A stretch of 64,000 nt of DNA from Timema cristinae (lineage: Eukaryota > Arthropoda > Insecta > Phasmatodea > Timematidae): the NCBI GenBank assembly GCA_039000515.1, contig JBCFYV010000275.1, positions 34,820 through 98,819 on the forward strand, given 5' to 3'. Made by a program: the position numbers and the translations under genes. The notes under the pieces were generated by a model. It made no database searches and was not told the DNA's origin. It was given only the letters and a program-made list of their open reading frames with translations. Of the stretch, positions 11,091-20,531 are shown in pieces (the first letter of the stretch is position 1; the number at the start of each line of letters is the position of its first letter).

Positions 11091-11277
11091 AGTAGGAGCC
11101 ACCTCCAAAATAGTTCAAGACACGTTGAGAGACGGTAGAGTGTATATTGACAATGTCTCCACAGTTTTTACGTTGCAATCTTACTCTTCCAACAAACTCA
11201 AGCACAATAACATTAGGTTCGGGCTCTTCCGATAGCACAACGTTATAACTTTTGTTTTTCTCAAGTTCGTTTAAGCA
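11074..11277 (-). CDS. 3'-terminal exon of an unknown element A gene
   Basis: Read leftwards, an acceptor (TTTTCATCTTTAG) precedes an open frame of 67 codons that ends in TAG at 11074-11076. The protein is ordinary in composition, with LNELEKNKSYNVVL, then VIVLEFVGRVRLQRKNCGD and a C-terminal FGGGSYSFS tail. No stop interrupts it, and its end was duplicated four times downstream. I do not recognise the family. It may be the last exon of the gene that includes the C2H2 frame at 12284-12652, which lies upstream on the same strand, but no donor linking the two is certain. Confidence 0.45.
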   Translation of the reverse strand, partial: CLNELEKNKSYNVVLSEEPEPNVIVLEFVGRVRLQRKNCGDIVNIHSTVSQRVLNYFGGGSYSFSRW

Positions 11278-12283
11278 CTAAAGATGAAAACAAGAGAATT
11301 TTGGAGATAATGCAATTTAATGATATAATATACAAGACCAAAGGACATATAAACATATAGCACTTAATCTCAGCAAGTACTTTGTCATATATAACTTACT
11401 ATGATAAGTGGCAGCATTGCCTAAGTCTAGGCCAACTGGGGGCGAGAAACGCCCAAATAACAACGCAGACTACAAAGCTACGTAATAAACAATACTATAA
11501 ACTAGGTAAGTTGGCCGCGTAGGCAAGGTTAGTTCGTACATCAGGCAAGTTCTAGTTCTGTTATAATAGAGAGCCCTGCACAACAGCTACAACCTTTACA
11601 CAGGGTAAAAACAACGTACTTGAATATACAACACATACGGGATAGTCCTGTAATGGACGCGTCCCACTGGTTGAGCACCTGAAGGGTGACCAGTACAACC
11701 TTACTTAAATAAGAAACTAATGACTGCCGCAACCGCGCCCAAGGGGCAAAGGCGGCTCACGTCCAGTGTACTCTTAAAGAGAGTTACAAAGTTAAATCTA
11801 AGAATCAACCACGGGCCAATCATGGATAGAACATGCGACCCATTGGTTAACTACCCAACTCAAATATAGGCCATGACTTGTAAACCCAATTAGGCCTGAA
11901 TCTGCAGCCTCCATATAACAAGAACTATCGCCTGCCCTGGCAAGCTACCACAATAAGGCACCTATGGTCACATAGTACGTGCCGTGGGATTAAACATCCC
12001 AACGTGAGCCTGGCCATTAAGGACCAGTCTCTAGGGCGCGAGAGGTGCGCTACACCGCAAGTGTATAAGTACCTTGCTTTCCTAATAAGGGAGAGTCTAC
12101 TCTCAGCCTATCCTATATAACTAGTCATACAATGATATCATAACCGCGTCTCAGAATAGACACTTTATATTCCTCATCTCTATCTCTAATGATTAATTAT
12201 ACTAACTATCCTGCGAGGACATAGACTAAACCTAACAGTTGAGTTTTAAACTTGGAGTTTACTCGAGAGATCAAGCCCTTGAA
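11278..12283. other. Non-coding spacer, moderately GC-rich
   Basis: No gene is recognisable in this 1 kb. Its composition differs from the AT-rich spacer on its left and resembles an LTR-like or other inserted repeat (from about TGATAAGTGG at 11408 to about CCTAACA at 12239), but I could not establish matching ends or a target duplication. Confidence 0.3.
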
Positions 12284-12652
12284 TTAGGTTGGCCCTGCGA
12301 CTTCCTTCTGTCCAGGGACCCATTTCCCTTGACCGCAGGTCCGATGTAGATTATGTAGATTACGTAGACCTGATGTAAACGCGTGGCCTGTTAGCGTGGT
12401 GGAGGTTTCCCAATCGTCTCCTGACGTGTTCTGCCATTCTTCAAGCAAGCAGGCGAATATATAGTTGGCAGAGCCCACGTGGTACACCCTGCATAATACC
12501 TCCTCGTCCCAACAGGTATCCTGGTGAGCAGCAGTTTGATGACATTGAATTTTGTGCCGAATAAGATTGAATAGCTTTGCGTAGGATCCATCACAAACGC
12601 AGCATTTAAACGGCATAATGTCAATTGGAGATGCAGCAAAAGAAATAAACAC
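12284..12652 (-). CDS. C2H2 zinc-finger ORF of element A
   Basis: The frame gives 122 residues. The likely real start is the internal methionine at MPFKCC (about 12616), where a C2H2 finger begins at once: CxxC, twelve residues, HxxxxH (CCVCDGSYAKLFNLIRHKIQCH region). Downstream it reads WDEEVLCRVYHVGSANYIF. It lies 67 bases past the end of the proline-rich gene and on the same strand, so it may belong to a leftward transcription unit from the right repeat. The last 30 residues may be intron read-through. A short finger protein could bind DNA, for example the repeats. This is inference. Confidence 0.5.
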   Translation of the reverse strand: MFISFAASPIDIMPFKCCVCDGSYAKLFNLIRHKIQCHQTAAHQDTCWDEEVLCRVYHVGSANYIFACLLEEWQNTSGDDWETSTTLTGHAFTSGLRNLHNLHRTCGQGKWVPGQKEVAGPT

Positions 12653-12719
12653 TCGCTCTTAACGTGTTTTTTTTTTTCAAAATTTCACCACTAGCTCCTA
12701 TGACAGCAGCAGAGTAAGT

Positions 12720-13562
12720 CTAGTTTATTAATTCACTTTTAAACATCACACTTTGTCCTCCGAGATATATCATACAGCGTGCTTTAGATTTAAAGCGCTT
12801 ACAATCCAAATAATAGATTGACTTTGGAAGGAAAACGTTACCGAAACTGCCCAGGCTGAGTATGTAGTCGGCGGGCGTTTCACATATAATTTTAACATTT
12901 GAATAATTTTTGTAAATTGTTAAATCCTCGAGATTTACAGGTTCTTCAGACTTTACCTCCGGCGGTGGTGGTGGGCACGCAGCTGATTCTGCTGGCTGGT
13001 AAACAGGCGACTCTGATTGTGGATACGCCAGTGAATCTGACGCCTGGTAGGTAGACGCCTCGGACGGTGGGCACGCAGGTTACTCTACTGACTGGTAGAC
13101 AGACGACTCTGACGACGGGTACGCCTGTGACGTGTGGTGGGTAGACGACTCAGGTGGTGGGTACTCTGGGGCTGGGCACGCCTGTGACTCTGGGGGTGTG
13201 TACGGCTGTCTCTCTGAGGGCGGCGGCGGCGTGAAGTACGGTGACGGATGGTGTGGAGCTCGGAAGGGTGGCGGTGGAGGTCGGGGTAACACAGCTACCA
13301 CGTCCCCCTTGCGGAAATTGTAAACGGCGCACGTTACATCACACATATACGTTTCCACGATTCTCTCGTAGGGTAGTACTTCCATCGCTCGTATCGTGTG
13401 ACAGGTAGAGTCACAAAACTCTATGTAGCCTCGCTCCTCTACTTTGTAAATTACCTGTCTATCACACACCGCGACACTGTGAACATTCTCTCCCGTCATA
13501 TAGGCACGCCCCTCCATCGTATGGCCCACAAACATTAAATTAATATAGCCGGATCGAAGCAT
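12720..13562 (-). pseudogene. Proline-rich protein of element A with one in-frame stop
   Basis: An ATG at 13562 opens a frame of 280 codons that is interrupted only by one TAA at 13080-13082. The first 90 residues are a compact, cysteine-containing region (GYIEFCDSTCHTIRAMEVL). Next comes a run of PPPPP and imperfect repeats built on the pattern SES(x)VYQ / ACP(x)PE, then a C-terminal region of about 75 residues (YKNYSNVKIICETPADYIL, FGNVFLPKSIYYLDC). The same frame continues cleanly beyond the stop for 119 more codons with matching repeat style, so the stop is either a recent lesion or read through. The gene lies 81 bases downstream of the replication-protein-like gene. The family is unknown. 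The FGNVFLPKS piece is loosely like the xVFLPxRF core of that neighbour. Confidence 0.6.
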
Positions 13563-13643
13563 GGTGAGCGTACCTGAGAGCTAAACGTCCTGTAGAGTCC
13601 CCTATGCTCCGCTGCCCGTTGTTGTTGTTAACTGCCGTGTCTC

Positions 13644-13934
13644 TTAAGCGCGTTCAAAGTTCACAATGGTAGGTGAACCGGGTTTTACTCCGGCGCAGGT
13701 AAATACCAGTTTTTCTTTATTTAACTCACACACGTCTTCATCTGTAAGAGTACCAAACCGGCAGGGTAGAAATACACAAAACTCGCCGTCTAGGTAGGCT
13801 ATTAGGCGTCTCCCGAACTTTGTATTGACGGCTTTTAGTTTATCCACCGAGTACTTTTGATCTACGGCTAGATCACACAATTTTACGGTCTGCACCACGT
13901 CGACAATATTTACCAGCTGCTGTAACTTGTCCAT
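13644..13934 (-). CDS. Conserved pPolB-associated small protein, copy A
   Basis: This is an intact ORF of 96 residues. The core is VNTKFGRRLIAYLDGEF, then VFLPCRF, LTDEDV, LNKEKL and a final PTIVNF. Two diverged copies exist in this window (26397-26752 and 28348-30566), each next to a pPolB. The pattern of short beta strands around a (N)T(K/R)(F/Y)GR turn suggests a small OB-like fold and single-stranded DNA binding, as expected for a replication accessory protein, but that is inference from pattern only. The start at 13934 follows two TATA-like boxes. It is the first leftward gene inside the right inverted repeat, mirroring the polymerase at the left. Unlike copies B and C it has no terminal intron. 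Confidence 0.75.
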   Translation of the reverse strand: MDKLQQLVNIVDVVQTVKLCDLAVDQKYSVDKLKAVNTKFGRRLIAYLDGEFCVFLPCRFGTLTDEDVCELNKEKLVFTCAGVKPGSPTIVNFERA

Positions 13935-13955
13935 ATTGGACCGCTCTACAAACGT

Positions 13956-13990
13956 TTATAAATAGACAACCAAGTGGGCACCCCTCTTTA
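13956..13990 (-). promoter_or_regulatory. TATA boxes upstream of small protein A
   Basis: On the minus strand TATAAAG lies at 13990-13984 and TATTTATAA at 13964-13956. The first is about 50 bases before the ATG at 13934 and would place initiation near 13960. The second is only about 20 bases before the ATG. Confidence 0.5.
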
Positions 13991-14031
13991 TAGCCACCCC
14001 CTCCCTCGTTTGACGTCACACGATATATTCT

Positions 14032-15790
14032 TGTCTTGACTTGTCTTGTCTGCCCGCCAACCTGGCGCCCGTGTCGATGACCTCGATATCTAAGCTTGTC
14101 TCAACTTGTCTTGTTGTGCCGACATACTGGCGCCAGGGTTGCGACATAACACGCAATGATTACGTCATTGGGAAAACCCCAAGGTTGTTGAGGTCAAGAT
14201 CTATTCTTGTCTCGTGAGCCGTCAAGCTGACGCCAGGGAAAACCCCCGTTGCCCGGGGCAATGACCTCAATATCTATTATTGTCTTGTCTGCCCGACATA
14301 CTGGCACCAGGGAAAAACCCTGTTGCCCCGGGCAATGACCTCGATATCTATTCTTGTCTTGTCGGGCCGACATATTGGCACCAGGGAAAACCAGATGCCC
14401 GAGGCAATGACCTCAATATCTATTCTTGTCTTGTCGGGCCGACATACTGGCGCCAGGGGTTGGGACATAACACGCGATGATTACGTCATAGGAAAAAAAC
14501 TCAGGTTGTCCGGTCCGAGAGCTGCGGGTGGAGGAACATTTCCAGGCATTTCGACAGACGCTACCAAACAACCAATTTTAGTAGACTTGTGACGGGGGAT
14601 AGCGGCCCCTAACTGTGGATTCCGAGGCCCCTGATTGTGCATGTGTCAGCTAAAGTTGTGACATAACACGCAATGATTACGGCATAGGAAAAAAACCAGG
14701 TTGTCCGGTCCGAGAGCTGCGGGTGGAGGTACATTTCCAGGCATTTCGACAGACGCTACCAAACAACCAATTTTAGTAGACTTGTGACGGGGGTAGTGGC
14801 CCCTAACTGTGGATTCCGAGGCCCTGATTGTGCATAATTAGAGATGCTAGAGTTGCGACATAACACGCAATGATTACATCATAGGAAACACCCAGCTTGC
14901 AGAGGTCACGATCTATTCTTGTCCCAACTTGTCTGCCCGCCAACCTGGCGCCAGGGTTGCGATGATTACGTCATTGGGAAAACCCAAGGTTATTGAGGTC
15001 ACTTGTCGCCCCGGCAGTCTGGCGTCAGGGTGGTGAAGGAGGAGGGGGGTCTCTGGAACAAATTACCACACTCTACCACAAAGCACCATAGCGCAAGTTT
15101 CATGCTGCTTGTTCCGGGACAGAGCCTTGTGACAGAAGAGCCGATGTTCATTCTGCCCGACATACTGGCGCCAGGGAAAAACCCTGTTGCCCCGGGCAAT
15201 GACCTCGATATCTATTCTTGTCTTGTCGGGCCGACATATTGGCACCAGGGAAAACCAGATGCCCGAGGCAATGACCTTAATATCTATTCTTGTCTTGTCG
15301 GGCCGACATACTGGCGCCAGTGTTGGGGGGAAGTGAAAGGCTGGGCCTTGTGACAGAGGAACCAATGTTCATTCAACATAAGACAGCCATAGCGCGAGGT
15401 TCTAATAAAAACTCCAACACCAAATCAATCATCAAGAACCAACATGTCCGGGGTTGGTAGGGGAGGGCTGGGAGAGGTGTGTGCTGGACAAAGCCTTGTT
15501 CATTCAACACAACAAGACAGCCATAGCGCTAGGTTCTAATAAAAACTCCAATACCAAATCAAGTAACAACCAACATGTCCGGGGTTTGCAGTCGAGGGGG
15601 TTGTAGGGGAGGGGGAAAGTAGGTCAGGGGTTGGGGGAATAACGGTAAAGATGTGGAAAGCAGGTCAAAATTGGTGGGGGGAAGGAGGCTATTTATAGCA
15701 GCCAATCAGAGGAAAGTAGGTCACTCAAACAGGATGTGGGTGTTTTGACCCGTTGGCGGAAGAGGGGTTCCCATACGCCATACTAGCTAC
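14032..15790 (-). repeat. Right terminal inverted repeat of element A
   Basis: This is the inverted counterpart of 2427-4085. It holds three or four of the 72-74 bp subrepeats (14220-14455 and 15160-15325). It also has a duplicated block (14480-14660 and 14670-14860) containing GGTTGTCCGGTCCGAGAGCT that is present once in the left arm (about 3470-3540). The ORFs at 14277-14592 and 14999-15365 are repeat artefacts. Confidence 0.85.
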
Positions 15791-15797
15791 TTCGGGA
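15791..15797. repeat. Target-site duplication of element A, right copy
   Basis: TTCGGGA directly follows the right end (CATACTAGCTAC) of element A and matches 2420-2426. Confidence 0.75.
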
Positions 15798-16762
15798 TCA
15801 CAACTTTATGGACCTTAGTTCCTTGGTTGTTTAACCTACTAGTATTATTTCCAGAATAAGACGTACGGCATAACCGTAACCCCCACGCAACAGTTACCAA
15901 GCAAGGTTTAAAAATTAACATTTAAAGACGCACGTAACTGACATGGCGTCACACCAATCCAATAAGCCCCAAATGTAAAAGTAAACTAAGTAACATAACA
16001 ACTTCCAGTATTTAACCCGATAAATTAAAGCTGAGTTCAAATACAACTAAACTAATAAGTGAATTACAAGACGGGTTTCGAACCCAGGACGCACAAACAA
16101 ACTCTGAGCGCTCTAACCATAAACAATCATGTACATAAATAACTAACGATAAAAGATTTGGTCTTGGACCCCAAATTTAGGCGGGTGACAAAGGGTGATG
16201 GCCTCTCTACATGCCGCGGTAAGCGCATGGCATTGCAAGTTCAACTAACATTATAATAAGGTTTTAAGATCCAAAATGATAATTTTGACAAGAATGCCCC
16301 CCATGACGCCGAAACTGAAATTTAGTTATGAATGACAATAATCCCCAAGACCTAGGTCGCCGTTCTCACCTCTTATCCAAAAGTTGGTGGAGTAGTAAGT
16401 CGCTTTATGTTCCCGGCGTAGCCGTATATATACAATAAATAGTTCCCAGAGTGGAGGTAGGATCGAAGGAGATGGAAGGTAGGTGAACATAACAATCGAA
16501 GGAGAGAGTTGGTCCGAGAACAATGTATAAGTGCCCAGACGCTACGCGTGGCCGGACACGGAACTCTCTTCTTTCTTCGGCTGGCTGACACGTGTTCGAT
16601 CCTTGCTTTCGGCCGGCTTGGGCACGTCGCTCAGTCTGTTCGTTATTTCTTCGGAGAGTGGAGGTCGGCGATAGTGTTTTGTGCCGTGTGTTGGTCTTCC
16701 GAGAGCGGGCCTCCCCGGGTTGGTGAGTGTTGACCCATTGATATTTCGTGTAACTCGATACA
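15798..16762 (-). mobile_element. Solo LTR-like insertion, right part
   Basis: This continues the segment at 2154-2426 and ends in CGATACA, directly before ACAT. A TATATATACAATA stretch lies at 16424-16436. A tRNA-like block at about 16080-16130 (reverse strand, B-box GGTTCGAAACC and A-box-like TGGTTAGAGCG) indicates a SINE inside it. The ORFs here on both strands show no family signature, and the end of the frame at 16405-16995 is LTR sequence fused by chance to polymerase codons. Confidence 0.6.
16080..16130 (-). repeat. tRNA-like SINE head
   Basis: On the minus strand TGGTTAGAGCGC (A-box-like) is followed about 30 bases later by GGTTCGAAACC (perfect B-box shape). The surroundings do not fold into a complete tRNA, so a tRNA-derived SINE is likelier than a tRNA gene. 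Confidence 0.45.
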
Positions 16763-16766
16763 ACAT
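16763..16766. repeat. Target-site duplication ACAT of the solo LTR, right copy
   Basis: This matches 2150-2153 and immediately follows the terminal CA of the LTR. Confidence 0.8.
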
Positions 16767-18480
16767 CACATAAAAGATGAACGTCAGAAGTAAGGTAAAT
16801 TCTCGAATAATCTGATAGTATGTTGCATTTAAAAACATTCCACACTGACTGAGCATGTTTGTAATCACTATCCGAGATATCTTCTCCTGTAAAATTGTTA
16901 TGGAATTGTTTTTGTTTTTGCAAATATCTTTTTAGGAGACTATCAAAAGTAGTAATGTGTTCCTTTTCGTGTGACGGGTTCAAATTTATTTTCATTGGTA
17001 TGAAACTTTCTAGTAGCTAACAACTGCTCAGGGTCTAAGCATGAGATGCTCTTTTCAAAGGAATTGTTAACAAAACCCACTGACTCTACAAAACTTAAAG
17101 TTATTGCTCCATGATTAGTGGAAACTCTTTTTAGATACATTTAAATATTTAAATGTCTACATATTGGTAGGTATTACACTAATCTCTCCTTTATTATATA
17201 CAGGTTTTACACCTCTATCATCAATTGCAACATGTTCAAATAATGATCTAAATACAAGGTGCATGTCATATGACGTGAAATTTTGAAAAAAAATATTTAA
17301 AAAAGGAATATAAAACGGTAATTTATAGTTTAAATAGTAACTATTGTGAGCGGCCCCTCGAAACCGACCTGTTAGATGACAATGATCGATTACTTTTATA
17401 ACCAAAGCACTAAATTTCTTTCTCTCTTCTATACAGCTTTTACCCCTCAAATATCTTGAATCTAGAAAGTCAACCATTTCTTTATTTTTTATGATTTTAA
17501 AATTTTAAATACTTATCAGTTTCTGAGGATAAAATACTTGTCACGGGCTTAAAACAGCTACAATCGTCCAGGTGTTAGGTAAGTTTTTCCTGGCTAAAAG
17601 ATAGGAGAGACATCTCTCGCATATGAAATGTTTATTATTTTTTGGAAGTTTAGAATAAAGAAGACGAGAGAGTGTTTTCATCCAACAAAAATTAGACTTA
17701 TCCCTCTCTCCCACTTGCAACATATATACATTCACGTGTCTTGGCAAATATTTTTCTGTAATGTCAATTAGTATTACGTCAAACTCGTTTCCTTTACACT
17801 GTTGTCCTAAACATAAAACTCTCCATCTTTGGATATATATTTAGCTGCACATACACTGATAGATATATTACTATGTTTCTCAAACAGTGGGATGTGTTTT
17901 AACTGAACTGGCAATAGAAGATGTTCGCTGTGGATGATTTTTATCTAAAGGTTCAACAAGGCCACTAACCACGGCCCACCCAAAAAAATTATCATCCTCA
18001 TCATCAGACTTTACATTTATTAGAGCTTTCTTATTGACCAAGACATTTGGTAATTTAATGTGTGAACCTACTATACATTCTGTATGTCTGTTTAGATTCA
18101 CTCTCAGCTCTAAAATTTACGACAAAGAGAACCTTGAATCTTTCTCCTGAAAGCTCTAGAGGGATGATAACAATGGTTATTTCACATGTGTGTTAAACCA
18201 TTCATCGAGATTAGTTGTGCGCCATATCTCTATGTTCTTTGTGTGTAAATACATTTTTTGAAACACTTCCATCTTTTGGAGGTATATGATTTGTAATCAA
18301 GTGGCTCACTTTTAGAGGGGAGTTTTTTTTATATTCTCACAAACATATTTTTAAAATATATCTTTACTCGACTCTAAAAACTTGATAGGATCTTAGAATG
18401 ATACATCATTCTTAATAGAACCCGTCTGTAGTCTCTTTTTAAAGGTCTCTTAAATAAGAATCCACCTTAGACCTATTAAA
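16767..18480 (-). pseudogene. pPolB of unit B, N-terminal and exonuclease part (decayed)
   Basis: Read leftwards, the blocks match unit C in order. A segment with KALINVKSDDEDDNFFGW (about 18010) is followed by a C2H2-like finger FICERCLSYLLARKNL (about 17610), then the endonuclease-VII-like DHCHLTGRFRGAAHN (about 17375) and Exo II FTSYDMHLVF (about 17265). A block with SISCLDPEQLLATRKF (about 17020) leads to Exo III IYLTSDVHLLCDVV, which ends at the LTR junction. There are several frameshifts, and Exo I is not visible in a clean frame. The second zinc ligand pair around the EndoVII site is degraded. The reading continues at 2149 across the solo LTR and element A. Confidence 0.85.
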
Positions 18481-18507
18481 TGTACACGAATAAATTCGAA
18501 ATCACCT

Positions 18508-18753
18508 TCAGCTACTAAACTTCGAGATTTTCTTATAATCTAGACATCTGAACATCCTAATAAGTTTTGTTTTCAACAATCTTTGTTTCCGCTTTGTCCT
18601 CTGAGGGTTGGTGTTCAATAAATATTTTATAAGGACTACCTCCATGCAATTTGTTTCTATAGGCTTTGAAATTAAATCCAAACTATTTAATATTACATCT
18701 GCATCCCAAACATTACCGATTGTAAAAACTAGATGTCCATTTCCTTCAGAACT
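18508..18753 (-). pseudogene. 5' coding piece of unit B, left of Gypsy insertion
   Basis: An open frame of about 80 codons (GHLVFTIGNVWDADVILNSL near its start) runs from the Gypsy edge to a stop at 18508. With one copy of the 4-bp target duplication removed, it is in frame with coding sequence at 25444-25620 on the other side. It does not align with the N-terminus of the unit C polymerase, so it is either a divergent N-terminal region or a separate small gene between the small protein and the polymerase. Confidence 0.55.
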
Positions 18754-19263
18754 TGTTACGATACCTTTTTCTTTTCTAGTTGAACTTATTTTGGCCGTTA
18801 AAATATTGAAAGTATAGGGCATAATGAATTATTAATGTTATTTGTAAAACACCACATTTTTATTAATTACGTTATCACCTGATTACAACTTTTATGCTTA
18901 ATAAAATAGTGACGTCCCCCCATTATTATGGTACCCGAGCGTCACACAGTTCACCCGAGTCCTCCCGTAATTCAAAAACCAGAATGCCAGATTTGCTCGG
19001 CCCAACCCTACTTAATACCTCGGTTGGACCGCTATTTACTGGTCATTACAGTCCTACCCTTCTTTACAATGTTTGAATTTGCACCAATGGGAACGTGGCA
19101 AATTCCAACTGTTAGAAGGTACTCGAAGTTTTATTGTTTCCCCTTCCTGACGGTTAGGCCGCCGACTCAGTTCCTCATCTGGTTGACCCCCCTTCCCCCA
19201 AGAAAGGGAGAGACATCAACGGTCGTTCTTATTTGTATACTTATAAATAATTTGTCCTTATCA
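18754..19263 (-). repeat. 3' LTR of the Gypsy element
   Basis: It is 510 bp, matches 24934-25443 and on the minus strand starts TGATAAGG and ends CGTAACA. Just inside, minus-strand purines (AAAGGGGGTAGT, 19264-19275) form a plausible polypurine tract. Confidence 0.9.
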
Positions 19264-19275
19264 ACTACCCCCTTT

Positions 19276-19905
19276 GTGGACTGTGTGAAAATTGTTTATA
19301 AGGTTCTTCACAGTCCACACCATAATATACATTCCTGCCTATTAGCTAACATAATTAGCTCCTATTTTGCCATATATATACATATATATCCAATACAATT
19401 ACCTAACCACAACTATCTATATTCTGCTAACTTAACACTTTATCAATGATCATTACAATTGATTTGTCTATATATTACTAAACAAATTTTTTAACAGGCC
19501 TAACTGCCAGTCCTTTCTATTGATGATAGTTACATTACATAAATATTCACAAAGAAAAAAAAACACATCAATATACATAGTTCCAACCCTCACACTAATT
19601 AAAACTTGACTCTACCGCTGCACACTTCTCACTTAAACTTGTTGGTGGAGGTGTAGTCATTAGTCCTGGCTATAATCCCTTCCACAGTTCCAAGAAGGCA
19701 CTTCACCAGGAGTGAACCTTCTTCCTCCTTTTAAACTTCTTCTTGCTGCACCTTTCACTAAATTTGGTTATGTACATAGTTCAGGTCTTTTGTTTGTTAA
19801 ATCACATTTAATTACTAACACAAGACCCTTTAATATTCTTGGACCCCCTTGTTATCACACTTGGTCACACACTACTGTTGGCACTCTTATTATTAATTAG
19901 ATATA
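19276..19905. other. Gypsy 3' untranslated region
   Basis: About 630 bases lie between the integrase end and the 3' LTR. They are AT-rich, with no coding signal or envelope-like frame. Confidence 0.5.
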
Positions 19906-20463
19906 TCACACAATACACACAATAATAAATAACGTTATACCTTCCCAGGAATGGAACCGTGGACCCTGGCTATTCAATAAAATAAAACACCTGAGTATTA
20001 TGATGAATTTTCCCACACCTAATGTAAGTGGTCGTGGTGGTTCGGGTAGTATTTTTTTTAGATGCACTACATTAAAAGTACCTATAATTTCATCAGAGTC
20101 CTTGGAGTGGACAACATATGCATTATTACTCCTGACCGCTGTCACCCTGCCTGGTCCCTGATAAAGTAAAAATAATTTACTGGTCTCCTTGGTAAGTGCG
20201 GATGACAATTTGTGTGTCTTCACGAGAACTATGTCTCCTAATTTATACTCAGCTGGGCTACGATTGGTCCTCGCGTCTCGGGCTATCCTCCTACCCGCCA
20301 CTTGTTCCATGTTGCGGCCAGCCCGTTCTAATTTCTGTTCTCGGGACAGCTCATGCCCTGGAGGAAACTGAAACAGCCGTTCTAGTGGTCTGGGTGGCCT
20401 ATCATCGTGAATGAGTTCGTGGGGGGTGAAGCCGGTCACGGAGTGTATGTTTGATTTACACAT
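19906..20463 (-). pseudogene. Integrase C-terminal part
   Basis: The frame starts with the typical post-core block GFTPHELIHDD, followed by an arginine-rich helix region (GRRIARDARTNRSPAEYKLGD) and the C-terminal barrel-like segment GDIVLVKTHKL ... GPGRVTAVRSNNAYVV. It is the direct continuation of 20532-21941 after one stop (near 20530) and a one-base shift (near 20465). The last 35 residues beyond the proline-rich PEPPRPL are probably outside the functional protein. Confidence 0.8.
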
Positions 20464-20531
20464 TCTTCAATCTTGGTAATATAATTAGGCCACGAGCGGT
20501 GATTGCTATGACAATAAACCCGTAGCATTCT

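Larger units (their letters stand above)
2427..15790. mobile_element. Element A: 13.4 kb Polinton-like pPolB element with long TIRs
   Basis: The element is bounded by inverted repeats of about 1.7 kb whose outer ends match from TAGCTAGTATGGCG inward, and it is flanked by a 6-7 bp direct repeat. Inside are a rightward spliced pPolB pseudogene (4163-8639), a possible rightward terminal exon (8761-8884), and leftward genes at 13934-13644, 13562-12720, 12652-12284 and an exon at 11277-11074. Long TIRs, short target duplications and a pPolB fit Polintons or related integrated viruses that replicate by protein priming. The usual Polinton integrase, packaging ATPase, protease and capsid genes were not found, so it is a divergent, deleted or different lineage. 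Confidence 0.8.

Noticed and set aside
16405..16995. A 196-codon gene
   Set aside because: Only the first 75 codons are polymerase; the rest is LTR sequence fused by chance at the insertion junction.
18928..19449. 173-codon ORF on the plus strand, with a relative at 25108-25467
   Set aside because: Both lie in the two LTR copies and run past the LTR edges into unrelated sequence; antisense to the element and without domain features.
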